From contig NZ_CP092418.1 of NCBI RefSeq assembly GCF_023716485.1, forward strand, positions 3,504,501 through 3,568,500: 64,000 bases of DNA. Reading direction: 5' to 3'. This stretch comes from Microbulbifer variabilis. GTDB taxonomy: Bacteria; Pseudomonadota; Gammaproteobacteria; Pseudomonadales; Cellvibrionaceae. Below the pieces are notes generated by a model that was given only the letters and a program-made list of their open reading frames with translations, was not told the DNA's origin and made no database searches. The translations under genes and the position numbers were made by a program. Below are positions 38,522 to 47,938 of this stretch, in pieces. Within the stretch, counting starts at the first letter, position 1; every line of letters begins with the position of its first letter.

Positions 38522-39421
38522 TCAGTGCTCCACTTCTTCCAACACTGATTGTGTCGGTTCAAGCAGTGGTTTTATTACAGCGAGCTGGCCCTGCGACATT
38601 GTTTCCACAGGTGTGACCAATCCACTGGTCAATGCCGTATGGGCAATGGAGTCAGGTTTCTCCATACCCAATAATCGAATGGCCTCTGCTGCTATCAACT
38701 GGGCACGCGCAGCATTTTGCTGCAGATTAGCGATCGCCACTTCCGCGGTAACCGCTTGCTCGCGAGGGTGCCAACAGTCGTAATCGGTGGCCATTGCGAG
38801 TGTGGCGTAGGCAATCTGCGCCTCTCGCGCCAATTTCGCCTCTGGCATATTAGTCATACCAATGACCGACGCCCCCATGCTGCGATACCAGTGGGATTCC
38901 GCTCGCGTTGAGAACTGTGGCCCCTCAATGCACAAGTAACTACCACCCCGATGTAACTGCACCGGCTGCTCGGCCTGGGTGGAAGCAAAGGCCCGCGCCA
39001 GACAATCCGCCACTGCGGAACATACGGGGTCTGCCATAGAGACATGGGCTACAGCGCCGCCACCAAAAAAAGTGCCCTCACGCTTGTGCGTCATGTCGAT
39101 AAACTGATCGGGAATCAACATATCCAGTGGCCTGACCTTCTCCTGCAGAGAGCCAACCGCTGAGAGAGAGAGCAGATAGCGCACACCCAACTGACGCAAC
39201 CCATGGATATTTGCCCTGTAGGGCACCTCAGAGGGGATCAGCCTATGACCACGTCCATGGCGGGAGAGAAAAGCAACCGGGATACCCTGCAGCTTGCCAC
39301 ACAGAATCGGATCCGATGTCGGGCCAAATGGGGTCTCCACTTGAACCTCTTGCACATCAGTCAGCCCCGGCATTTCATAGAGGCCACTCCCCCCAATCAC
39401 ACCAACCAGTGCTCTAGCCAT
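38522..39421 (-). CDS. MTA/MTI phosphorylase-like purine nucleoside phosphorylase
   Basis: This is 299 residues of the trimeric PNP/MTAP family: VGVIGGSGLYEMPGL, phosphate-binding FLSRHGRGHRLIPSEVPYRA, SLSAVGSLQEKVRPLDMLIP, YLCIEGPQFSTRAESHWYR, and TDYDCWHPREQAV, where the Asp-Tyr-Asp suits an adenine (6-amino) base. The ATG at 39421 has AGGAG five bases upstream; a GTG two codons earlier is less likely. As the first gene of the arsS operon, five bases before arsS, it may release adenine from the dimethylarsinoyl-adenosine made by ArsS as well as, or instead of, acting on methylthioadenosine or methylthioinosine. The former is inference. Confidence 0.85.
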   Translation of the reverse strand: MARALVGVIGGSGLYEMPGLTDVQEVQVETPFGPTSDPILCGKLQGIPVAFLSRHGRGHRLIPSEVPYRANIHGLRQLGVRYLLSLSAVGSLQEKVRPLDMLIPDQFIDMTHKREGTFFGGGAVAHVSMADPVCSAVADCLARAFASTQAEQPVQLHRGGSYLCIEGPQFSTRAESHWYRSMGASVIGMTNMPEAKLAREAQIAYATLAMATDYDCWHPREQAVTAEVAIANLQQNAARAQLIAAEAIRLLGMEKPDSIAHTALTSGLVTPVETMSQGQLAVIKPLLEPTQSVLEEVEH

Positions 39422-39677
39422 GTTCACTCCTAAGTAGTTAGTTTTTCCGCAGTATAGAATTGAGCAATGACCCTGTATATCGCCAGATAGGGTGCAAAAT
39501 ACTCCCTAAGAACGCGCCTAGAGCCAGAAATACTCACGGTAATCCCACCGATAGTAGTCCTTCAGCACATACCAGTAGATTTTGCGAGAGACCTTTGCTG
39601 TACATAGACAAATTGATCACCTATATTTACCCGGGTAATATTATTTTGCCAGGATAAATTAATAGGAGACTTTTGTT

Positions 39678-40241
39678 GTGCCAGAGTACATAGCCATTGA
39701 GCGACAGCAACTGATTGCACGGGGCACACTGGAGTCGATCGTTCGCCAGATAAAATCCCGTGAAACGCCACTTGAGCCCATGGTTTTTTCAACCGATAAC
39801 TGCCAAAGAATCGAGATCGATTGGCAAGGCGATATTGAGACGGTACTAACCAGATTGAAGCCCAGCACAACACCTACCAGTGCAAAGCGAGGGCGCCCAA
39901 AGCTGGGAGTCATTTCCAAGGAAGTCACATTGTTACCCCGTCACTGGGAGTGGCTGAGACAGCAACCAGGCGGAGCCTCCGTTACCCTGCGCAAGCTGGT
40001 GGAGCAGGCCCAGAAAGATATTTCACTCGAAGAGCGTATCACCACAAGCCAGCATCAACTCGATAGATTTATGCTGCAGGTTGTTGGTGACGCCCCAGGC
40101 TTCGAAGATGCCAGCCGCTCCCTCTATCGAAATAGCAAAGTAAGCTTTGAAAAAGCCATCCGAGCCTGGCCAGAAGAAATCAAACACTTTGTTTTGGCCA
40201 AATTTAATGATATTGCAGAGATACATAGTGGAAATAAGTAA
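39678..40241 (+). CDS. DUF2239 family protein
   Basis: This is 187 residues and starts with GTG (AGGAG upstream, nine bases). The N-terminal part (IERQQLIARGTLESIVRQIK, VFSTDNCQRIEIDWQGD) is followed by a basic RGRPKLG segment like an AT-hook and by VTLLPRHWEWLRQQPGGASV, then VTLRKLVEQAQKD, matching the DUF2239 layout. The C-terminus is helical (ASRSLYRNSKVSFEKAIRAW). Function is unknown; the RPKLG stretch hints at nucleic-acid contact. It lies 12 bases upstream of the MATE exporter gene on the same strand, so the two are probably one operon. Confidence 0.8.
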   Translation: MPEYIAIERQQLIARGTLESIVRQIKSRETPLEPMVFSTDNCQRIEIDWQGDIETVLTRLKPSTTPTSAKRGRPKLGVISKEVTLLPRHWEWLRQQPGGASVTLRKLVEQAQKDISLEERITTSQHQLDRFMLQVVGDAPGFEDASRSLYRNSKVSFEKAIRAWPEEIKHFVLAKFNDIAEIHSGNK

Positions 40242-40253
40242 TAGGGATCGTAT

Positions 40254-41627
40254 ATGAGCGAACAACAAGACAACATTTTCCTCAAGGGTGCACTTTTACC
40301 GGTTTTCTTCAAAACAGCGGCACCGATCATTTTTATAATGTTGGTAAACGGCTCTTTTACCCTGCTGGATGCTTATTTCCTGGGGGAGTATGTAGGCCCT
40401 GACGCACTGGCAGCTGTCACCCTGACATTTCCAATGTTTATGTTGCTAGTGGCACTATCCTCCTTAATATCGGCTGGCTACTCCAGCGTTCAGGCCAGAC
40501 TCTTGGGCGCGGGAAAAATAGATAAGGCAAAACAGGCTTTCTCTCAGGCAATCACCTTGGCACTGTTAGTTTGTGGCCTTCTTATGGTGCTGTTTACTCT
40601 TGGGGGTAAACAATTGACGATGTTGGTAGCCAATGGCTCCCAGCCGTTGGCGGATATGGGCTACACCTATTTAACAATTCTTGTTTTCCTATCTCCCGCC
40701 CTATTTATTGGTTCCGTAAACTCCGACACATTACGCTGTGAGGGAAAACTATCGCTGATGGCGATAGTTTCTTTAAGCTCCATACTTCTTAATATCGTTT
40801 TTAACTATATTTTTATTGCCCATTTTCAAATGGGAGTAGCGGGCTCCGCTTATGGAACAGCATTGGCTCAATCAATCGCCCTGATGATAGTGGCCGGCTA
40901 TCGTCATTACGGAAAAACAGTCATTGATACACAGGTCATCCGCCTCTCCTATGAGAAACAATATTGGAGAGAGTTTCTGTCCTTGGGATTACCGGCTAGT
41001 TTGAGCTATATCGGCGTTTCCCTCACCTCTATGGCAGTTATATTCAGCCTACAGGCATGGGGAGCGGAAAACTATGACGCTACCGTTAGCGCTTATGGTA
41101 TTACCACTCGGATTATGACTTTTATTTTTCTACCCCTACTCGGTTTAAGCCAGGCTTTTCAAACGGTGGCTGGAAATAATGCTGGCGCAAAGATCTGGTC
41201 GCGAATGGATAGTAGTATCAATATCGCCCTGACTGCGGCATTCGGCTATTGCCTGCTGCTTCAACTCGCTGTCATTATTTTTAAAGACACTTTAGGTGGG
41301 CTATTTGTTAACGATCCTCTGATCATTGAAGAAGTAGCGCGCATCCTGCCAATGATGACTCTGGTTTATTTCTTAGCTGGCCCCCTCATGATGGTCAATA
41401 CCTTCTTCCAGGCGATTGGTGACGCCAAACGAGCAGCCATTCTCGGACTGGCAAAAACTTATATATTTTTACTGCCTTTGATAGTGCTACTACCTCTGGC
41501 CGTTGGTGAAGTTGGAATCTGGTATGCAGGGCCCATTGCTGAGTTATTACTACTTAGCCTGACGGCTTTTATTCTTTACCAACGCAGCCGCACACACGGT
41601 CACAAATACGGTTTGTATAGCACCTAG
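40254..41627 (+). CDS. MATE-family multidrug efflux transporter
   Basis: This is 457 residues with about twelve hydrophobic segments in two halves, of the NorM/DinF-like type: early ILMLVNGSFTLLDAYFLGEYVG-like text (FIMLVNGSFTLLDAYFLGEY), VGPDALAAVTLTFPMFMLLV, and second-half LGLPASLSYIGVSLTSMAVI and FLPLLGLSQAFQTVAGNNAG (the family's repeated Q--v--N-GA). It exports cationic drugs or dyes using Na+ or H+. Substrates cannot be read. AGGG lies before the ATG. It follows DUF2239 by 12 bases and is closed by the terminator at 41748. Confidence 0.9.
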   Translation: MSEQQDNIFLKGALLPVFFKTAAPIIFIMLVNGSFTLLDAYFLGEYVGPDALAAVTLTFPMFMLLVALSSLISAGYSSVQARLLGAGKIDKAKQAFSQAITLALLVCGLLMVLFTLGGKQLTMLVANGSQPLADMGYTYLTILVFLSPALFIGSVNSDTLRCEGKLSLMAIVSLSSILLNIVFNYIFIAHFQMGVAGSAYGTALAQSIALMIVAGYRHYGKTVIDTQVIRLSYEKQYWREFLSLGLPASLSYIGVSLTSMAVIFSLQAWGAENYDATVSAYGITTRIMTFIFLPLLGLSQAFQTVAGNNAGAKIWSRMDSSINIALTAAFGYCLLLQLAVIIFKDTLGGLFVNDPLIIEEVARILPMMTLVYFLAGPLMMVNTFFQAIGDAKRAAILGLAKTYIFLLPLIVLLPLAVGEVGIWYAGPIAELLLLSLTAFILYQRSRTHGHKYGLYST

Positions 41628-41747
41628 CAGTACCGAATACTTCAGCGGCACAGATAGAAAATGTAATTTATCTTTTAGTAAATTTTGCGCTTAAGCCTAA
41701 AGAGCCAGAAATTTAGAGGGTACGTTTAGAGAAGAAAATAAAAACGT

Positions 41748-41775
41748 AAAAAGGGAGGTGCTGACTCCCTTTTTT
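41748..41775. terminator. Bidirectional terminator between MATE and astacin genes
   Basis: A perfect 10-bp stem, AAAAAGGGAG (41748-41757) / CTCCCTTTTT (41765-41774), with a 7-base loop. T-runs on both strands suit termination of the two convergent genes. Confidence 0.85.
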
Positions 41776-41802
41776 AAGTCACCTTCGCAACAACGAACTG
41801 AT

Positions 41803-42522
41803 CTACACCATTGGCATCGCAAAAGATCTTGGTAAGGTCAGACGCCTGCCATCGTACAAATAGGAAAGCATATTCAAATCACCCGCGCTGGGATTCCAAC
41901 TTGAATTATTTACCTGGTTGGGGGTAATTTTACAACCGCCTGCCCTGGTATTTTCCCTGACCCCCAGCGCCTGGGCTTGAGCATCGTACATCATGATAGA
42001 CTGGCCATCGAATGACGAGCCATGAGTCATAAAGCGTGCCATTGTCTGGGTGCGGGTTTGCACTTGTAAAGAGTCCAGTGTGCTCTGCACTGCCATGGGA
42101 GCATCTGAACGCATATGCTCGTGGGCCAATCCCAGGGTATGACCAATTTCATGTGGAAGCGAGGCAATCGCAGCCCGATTCCCTCTCCAATTAACACCGC
42201 AATACTGATTTGTTGTATTGGTATAACCTACGGTGGCACTACTATCATTATCCCGGATAGTAATCACACCCTGCCCCGCCGCTCCCACCTGCAAAAATTT
42301 AATCGCCGCAAACTGAAACGCCCGATAAATACACAACTCCCAGCGGGACATGGCTTTCTTAACCGCCGTCACATAGCCAGCATCAAGATTATTCGGTACG
42401 TAATATTTAACGATCCCATTAGGCCAGACTCCGCCAACATCCTCATTTCTATCCAAAGAAAAACCACTAAAGACCAGCTTATATGAAATATTTCGAATAT
42501 TTTTATCTATTGATAGTCCCAT
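41803..42522 (-). CDS. Astacin-like (M12A) zinc metalloprotease, no obvious signal peptide
   Basis: About 239 residues. The zinc site is HEIGHTLGLAHEHMR (around residue 123), with the astacin extension Gly and third His plus Glu. The Met-turn is SIMMYDA. WPNGIVKYYVPNNLDAGYVT marks the start of the catalytic domain, and NQYCGVNW and GGCKITPN give a likely disulfide pair. I choose the ATG at 42522, with GGAGG eight bases upstream; the GTG at 42537 lies inside that site. No hydrophobic leader is visible, which is unusual for astacins. A propeptide of about 35 residues may be present. It is monocistronic and ends before a terminator. Confidence 0.85.
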   Translation of the reverse strand: MGLSIDKNIRNISYKLVFSGFSLDRNEDVGGVWPNGIVKYYVPNNLDAGYVTAVKKAMSRWELCIYRAFQFAAIKFLQVGAAGQGVITIRDNDSSATVGYTNTTNQYCGVNWRGNRAAIASLPHEIGHTLGLAHEHMRSDAPMAVQSTLDSLQVQTRTQTMARFMTHGSSFDGQSIMMYDAQAQALGVRENTRAGGCKITPNQVNNSSWNPSAGDLNMLSYLYDGRRLTLPRSFAMPMV

Positions 42523-42930
42523 GCTGTGAACCTCCACAATTATTTGGTCATTATTTTGAGGGTTAATAAATCCTTTATCTAACTTACAACCGGACTCTTA
42601 AAAGCCAACCTCCGCACTTAATCCCAACAAGGAATTTATACCCCAACAAATTCACAACACCTAGAAAAAATTAAATAACTCCTAAAACACCCCAAGAAAA
42701 AATAAAAAATAAGATACTTTCTCAAACAACAATAAATATCATTCAATATTTAATTGCAAAAAAAATAAAAATATGAAAAAACCACAAGGCAGAAGAAAAA
42801 TATCGGCAAAATGCACAGAAATAGTGAGTAGCGTGAAAATTAAAATGGCTGCGCAGCGAAATTAATCTGGCAACAAAAGAAGCCAAGGGAAAGATTGGCA
42901 CGGAATTAGGATGACGGTTGAGTTTAATAA
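42523..42930. other. AT-rich intergenic region, no supported gene
   Basis: About 400 bases, strongly AT-rich, with no reliable frame. It must contain the astacin-gene promoter; none is obvious by eye. Confidence 0.5.
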
Positions 42931-42967
42931 ACAAAAAAAGGCCACCCAAAGGGTGGCCTTTTTTTGT
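42931..42967 (-). terminator. Strong terminator downstream of sucD
   Basis: A perfect stem, AAAAAAAGGCCACCC (42933-42947) / GGGTGGCCTTTTTTT (42951-42965), with an AAA loop. The long T-run on either strand gives bidirectional termination. It closes the sdh-suc block. Confidence 0.92.
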
Positions 42968-42987
42968 GCTAGCCAGCTAGTAATTAC

Positions 42988-43860
42988 TTACCAGCCAGTA
43001 ACTTCCTTCAGAGCGTCGCCGATCTGAGCCAGGGAGCGCACGGTTTTAACACCAGCGTCTTCCAGAGCAGCGAACTTCTCGTCAGCGGTGCCTTTACCAC
43101 CAGAGATGATCGCGCCCGCGTGACCCATACGCTTGCCGGGAGGAGCAGTTACACCAGCGATGTAGGAAACTACAGGCTTAGTAACATTTTCCTTGATGTA
43201 AGCAGCGGCTTCTTCTTCAGCAGTACCACCGATCTCACCGATCATAACAATCGCTTCGGTCTGCGGATCGTTCTGGAACATCTCCAGGATATCGATGAAG
43301 TTGGAGCCCGGGATGGGGTCGCCACCGATGCCCACACAGGTGGACTGGCCGAAGCCGTAATCGGTAGTTTGCTTAACCGCTTCATAGGTCAGGGTACCGG
43401 AACGGGAAACGATGCCCACTTTACCCGGCTTGTGGATGTGACCCGGCATAATACCGATCTTGCACTCACCCGGAGTGATAACACCCGGGCAGTTCGGGCC
43501 GATCAGACGCACGCCCAGCTCGTCGCACTTCACTTTAGCGTCGAGCATATCCAGAGTCGGGATACCTTCGGTGATACAAACAATCAGCTTGATACCAGCG
43601 TTGGCCGCTTCCAGGATGGAATCCTTACAGAAAGGCGCAGGTACGTAGATTACGGAAGCTTCAGCGCCGGTCTTCTCTACCGCTTCTTTAACGGTATCGA
43701 ATACTGGCAGGCCCAGGTGAGTCTGGCCGCCTTTACCCGGAGTTACACCACCAACCATCTTGGTGCCGTAAGCAATCGCTTGCTCGGAGTGGAAAGTACC
43801 CTGGGAGCCGGTGAAGCCCTGGCAGATTACTTTAGTGTCTTTGTTAATCAGTACTGACAT
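42988..43860 (-). CDS. sucD: Succinyl-CoA synthetase alpha subunit
   Basis: This is 290 residues: CoA-binding Rossmann ([20 protein letters not shown]), [20 protein letters not shown], the ligase loop with phosphohistidine context ([20 protein letters not shown], His near residue 247), and [20 protein letters not shown]. The complex makes succinate and NTP from succinyl-CoA in the TCA cycle, in the cytoplasm. It begins two bases after sucC and is the last gene of the block, followed by a strong terminator. The length is normal. Confidence 0.97.
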   Translation of the reverse strand: MSVLINKDTKVICQGFTGSQGTFHSEQAIAYGTKMVGGVTPGKGGQTHLGLPVFDTVKEAVEKTGAEASVIYVPAPFCKDSILEAANAGIKLIVCITEGIPTLDMLDAKVKCDELGVRLIGPNCPGVITPGECKIGIMPGHIHKPGKVGIVSRSGTLTYEAVKQTTDYGFGQSTCVGIGGDPIPGSNFIDILEMFQNDPQTEAIVMIGEIGGTAEEEAAAYIKENVTKPVVSYIAGVTAPPGKRMGHAGAIISGGKGTADEKFAALEDAGVKTVRSLAQIGDALKEVTGW

Positions 43861-43862
43861 GA

Positions 43863-45029
43863 TTATTTACCCTCCGCAGCTTTAACCACTTGCTGAGCCG
43901 CATCGGTCAGACTGGTCGCCGCGATAATGTTCAGGCCACTGTCGCTCAGAACCTTGGCGCCCAGGTCTGCGTTGTTACCTTCCAGGCGTACAACAACCGG
44001 TACTTTAACGCCAACTTCTTTTACTGCGCCCACAACGCCTTCGGCGATCATGTCACAGCGAACGATACCACCGAAGATATTGATCAGTACGGCTTTTACG
44101 TTCTCGTCAGACAGGATGATCTTGAACGCTTCAACAACGCGCTCTTTGGTCGCGCCGCCGCCAACATCTAGGAAGTTAGCTGGCTTGCCGCCGTGCAGGT
44201 TGACGATGTCCATGGTACCCATGGCCAGACCAGCACCGTTTACCATGCAGCCGATGTTGCCATCGAGGGCTACGTAGTTCAGATCGAACTTGGCAGCGTG
44301 CGCTTCACGGGAATCTTCCTGGGAAGGATCGTGCATTTCGCGCAGGTCCGCGTGGCGGTACAGCGCGTTGCTGTCGATTACCACTTTGGCGTCCAGGCAG
44401 TGCAGGTTGCCTTCGGTAGTAATTACCAGCGGGTTGATCTCGAGCAGGGCCAGATCTTTTTCTTCGAACATTTTCGCCAGGCCGAGGAAGATCTTGGTGA
44501 ACTGCTTCACCTGAGTCGGGTTCAGGCCCAGTTTGAAAGCCAGCTCGCGCGCTTGGTAAGGCTGAGCGCCTACCAGCGGGTCGATGGTGGCTTTCAGGAT
44601 TTTTTCCGGAGTCTCTTCCGCTACTTTCTCGATCTCAACGCCGCCTTCGGTGGAAGCCATGAAAACGATACGACGGGTGGAGCGGTCAACAACGGCGCCA
44701 AGATACAGTTCTTGGTCTATGTCGGTGCAGCTTTCAACCAGGATACGGGAAACAGGCTGGCCATTTTCGTCTGTTTGATAAGTTACCAGGCGCTCGCCCA
44801 GCCACTTCTTGGCAAACTCTTCAATTTCTGCCTTGGAATCTACCAGCTTTACTCCGCCAGCCTTACCGCGGCCACCAGCGTGTACCTGGGCCTTTACTAC
44901 CCACTTATCACCGCCAATTTCGTCAGCCGCTGCTACTGCCGCTGCCGGGGTTTCCGCTGCAATGCCTTTGGAAACCGGCAATCCGTATGCCGCAAACAGT
45001 TGTTTGCCCTGATACTCATGCAAGTTCAT
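43863..45029 (-). CDS. sucC: Succinyl-CoA synthetase beta subunit
   Basis: This is 388 residues from ATG 45029 ([20 protein letters not shown]), the same length as the E. coli enzyme; an upstream TTG would add four residues. The ATP-grasp domain is visible ([32 protein letters not shown]), then the ligase domain with [20 protein letters not shown] and [17 protein letters not shown]. It supplies nucleotide binding to the SucCD complex. sucD follows after two bases. The gap of 162 bases to lpd contains no clear promoter or terminator. Confidence 0.97.
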   Translation of the reverse strand: MNLHEYQGKQLFAAYGLPVSKGIAAETPAAAVAAADEIGGDKWVVKAQVHAGGRGKAGGVKLVDSKAEIEEFAKKWLGERLVTYQTDENGQPVSRILVESCTDIDQELYLGAVVDRSTRRIVFMASTEGGVEIEKVAEETPEKILKATIDPLVGAQPYQARELAFKLGLNPTQVKQFTKIFLGLAKMFEEKDLALLEINPLVITTEGNLHCLDAKVVIDSNALYRHADLREMHDPSQEDSREAHAAKFDLNYVALDGNIGCMVNGAGLAMGTMDIVNLHGGKPANFLDVGGGATKERVVEAFKIILSDENVKAVLINIFGGIVRCDMIAEGVVGAVKEVGVKVPVVVRLEGNNADLGAKVLSDSGLNIIAATSLTDAAQQVVKAAEGK

Positions 45030-45191
45030 AGTCAATACCAATTCACATGTGAAATGTGTTTATTAATTGCAGATCTCTCTGCACCTGAAAGACAAAACTC
45101 AAAATTTCCGTCGTTGCAAATTTTGAATTCCGCAAATGAAACCGGGGCGCTAATTAATCAATAATTAGTGCCCCGACATCGAAAAAACTTC

Positions 45192-46652
<1,461 letters not shown>

Positions 46653-46670
46653 CTAATGCAGTGTGATCGA

Positions 46671-46686
46671 GGGGCCCGCAGGCCCC
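46671..46686. other. Short GC hairpin between sucB and lpdA
   Basis: GGGGCC (46671-46676) and GGCCCC (46681-46686) flank CGCA. There is no T-run, so it may be an mRNA processing or stabilising hairpin between the two genes rather than a terminator. Confidence 0.35.
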
Positions 46687-46698
46687 AGAACTTATTTT

Positions 46699-47892
46699 TT
46701 AAACTTCGAGCAAGATACGCGCTGGATCTTCGATCATTTCCTTGATCGCTACCAGGAAGCCAACCGCTTCTTTACCGTCGATCAGACGGTGGTCATAGGA
46801 CAGCGCCAGGTACATCATCGGCAGGATTTCCACCTTGCCATTTACCGCCATCGGGCGCTCCTGGATTTTGTGCATACCCAGAATTGCCGTTTGCGGCGGG
46901 TTCAGGATCGGAGTGGATAGCAGGGAGCCGAATACACCACCGTTGGTAATGGTGAAGGTACCGCCAGTCATCTCTTCGATAGACAATTTACCATCGCGGG
47001 CGCGAACACCCAGATCACGGATATTGTTTTCCATATCCGCCAGACCCATGTTTTCCGCATTGCGCAGAATCGGTACAACCAGGCCTTTCGGAGAGGAAAC
47101 CGCTACACCGATATCCTGGTAACCGTGGTAAACGATATCGTTACCATCGATAGACGCGTTCACCGCGGTGTAGCGCTTCAATGCTTCTACCGCAGCTTTC
47201 ACAAAGAAGCCCATAAAGCCCAGGCGAGTGCCGTTGTGGGTTTTTTCGAACAGATCTTTGTAGTTCTTGCGCAGGTCCATGACCGGCTTCATGTTCACCT
47301 CGTTAAAGGTGGTGAGCATAGCGGTGGACTGGGAGGCATCCAGCAGGCGTTCAGCAATACGCTTGCGCATGCGGGTCATAGGAACACGCTTCTCCACGCG
47401 CTCGCCCGGAGCAACAGCCACTTCGGCAGCAGCGGCGGGAGCAGCGGCGGCGGGCGCAGTGCCAACTTTCATTACGTCTTCTTTGAGAACACGGCCACCC
47501 TTGCCAGTGCCTTCAACACCCGCCAGATCGACACCCTTCTCAGCGGCCATTTTCTTGGCGGATGGCATGGCAATTTTGTCGCCAGCAGCGGGGGCAGCCG
47601 CTTCGGCAGCCGGAGCTTCTGCTTTTTCTGCCGCCGGGGCAGCGGCCGCGCCAGCGCCCGCTTCAAACTTGGCAATCACTTCATTGGAGAGGACGGTATC
47701 GCCCTCCCCCTTGATGATTTCAGTCAGCGCACCATCGGCAGGTGCAACAACTTCCAGCACAACTTTATCGGTCTCGATGTCCACGATCAGTTCATCGCGG
47801 GACACAGCTTCACCGGGTTGTTTATGCCAGGTGGCGACAGTTCCGTCCTGAACAGATTCAGGGAAAGTTGGCGCTTTAATCTCGATCGTCAT
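46699..47892 (-). CDS. sucB: 2-Oxoglutarate dehydrogenase E2 (dihydrolipoyl succinyltransferase)
   Basis: About 397 residues from ATG 47892 ([20 protein letters not shown]), with AGGA upstream. The lipoyl domain has [18 protein letters not shown] (the lipoylated Lys is in ETDK). An Ala/Pro/Glu-rich linker precedes the E3-binding domain ([34 protein letters not shown]). A second Ala-rich linker leads to the catalytic domain, ending [17 protein letters not shown] with the His of DHRxxDG. It forms the core of the complex and transfers succinyl to CoA. The neighbours are sucA and lpdA. Confidence 0.96.
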   Translation of the reverse strand: MTIEIKAPTFPESVQDGTVATWHKQPGEAVSRDELIVDIETDKVVLEVVAPADGALTEIIKGEGDTVLSNEVIAKFEAGAGAAAAPAAEKAEAPAAEAAAPAAGDKIAMPSAKKMAAEKGVDLAGVEGTGKGGRVLKEDVMKVGTAPAAAAPAAAAEVAVAPGERVEKRVPMTRMRKRIAERLLDASQSTAMLTTFNEVNMKPVMDLRKNYKDLFEKTHNGTRLGFMGFFVKAAVEALKRYTAVNASIDGNDIVYHGYQDIGVAVSSPKGLVVPILRNAENMGLADMENNIRDLGVRARDGKLSIEEMTGGTFTITNGGVFGSLLSTPILNPPQTAILGMHKIQERPMAVNGKVEILPMMYLALSYDHRLIDGKEAVGFLVAIKEMIEDPARILLEV

Positions 47893-47938
47893 TTTTTCTG
47901 TTTCCTGAGATTGACTCTTCACTTATTACTGCCGCCGG

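Noticed and set aside
44193..45164. Open plus-strand frame of 323 codons opposite sucC
   Set aside because: It lies on the opposite strand of an intact sucC with conserved ATP-grasp motifs. It is a shadow frame.
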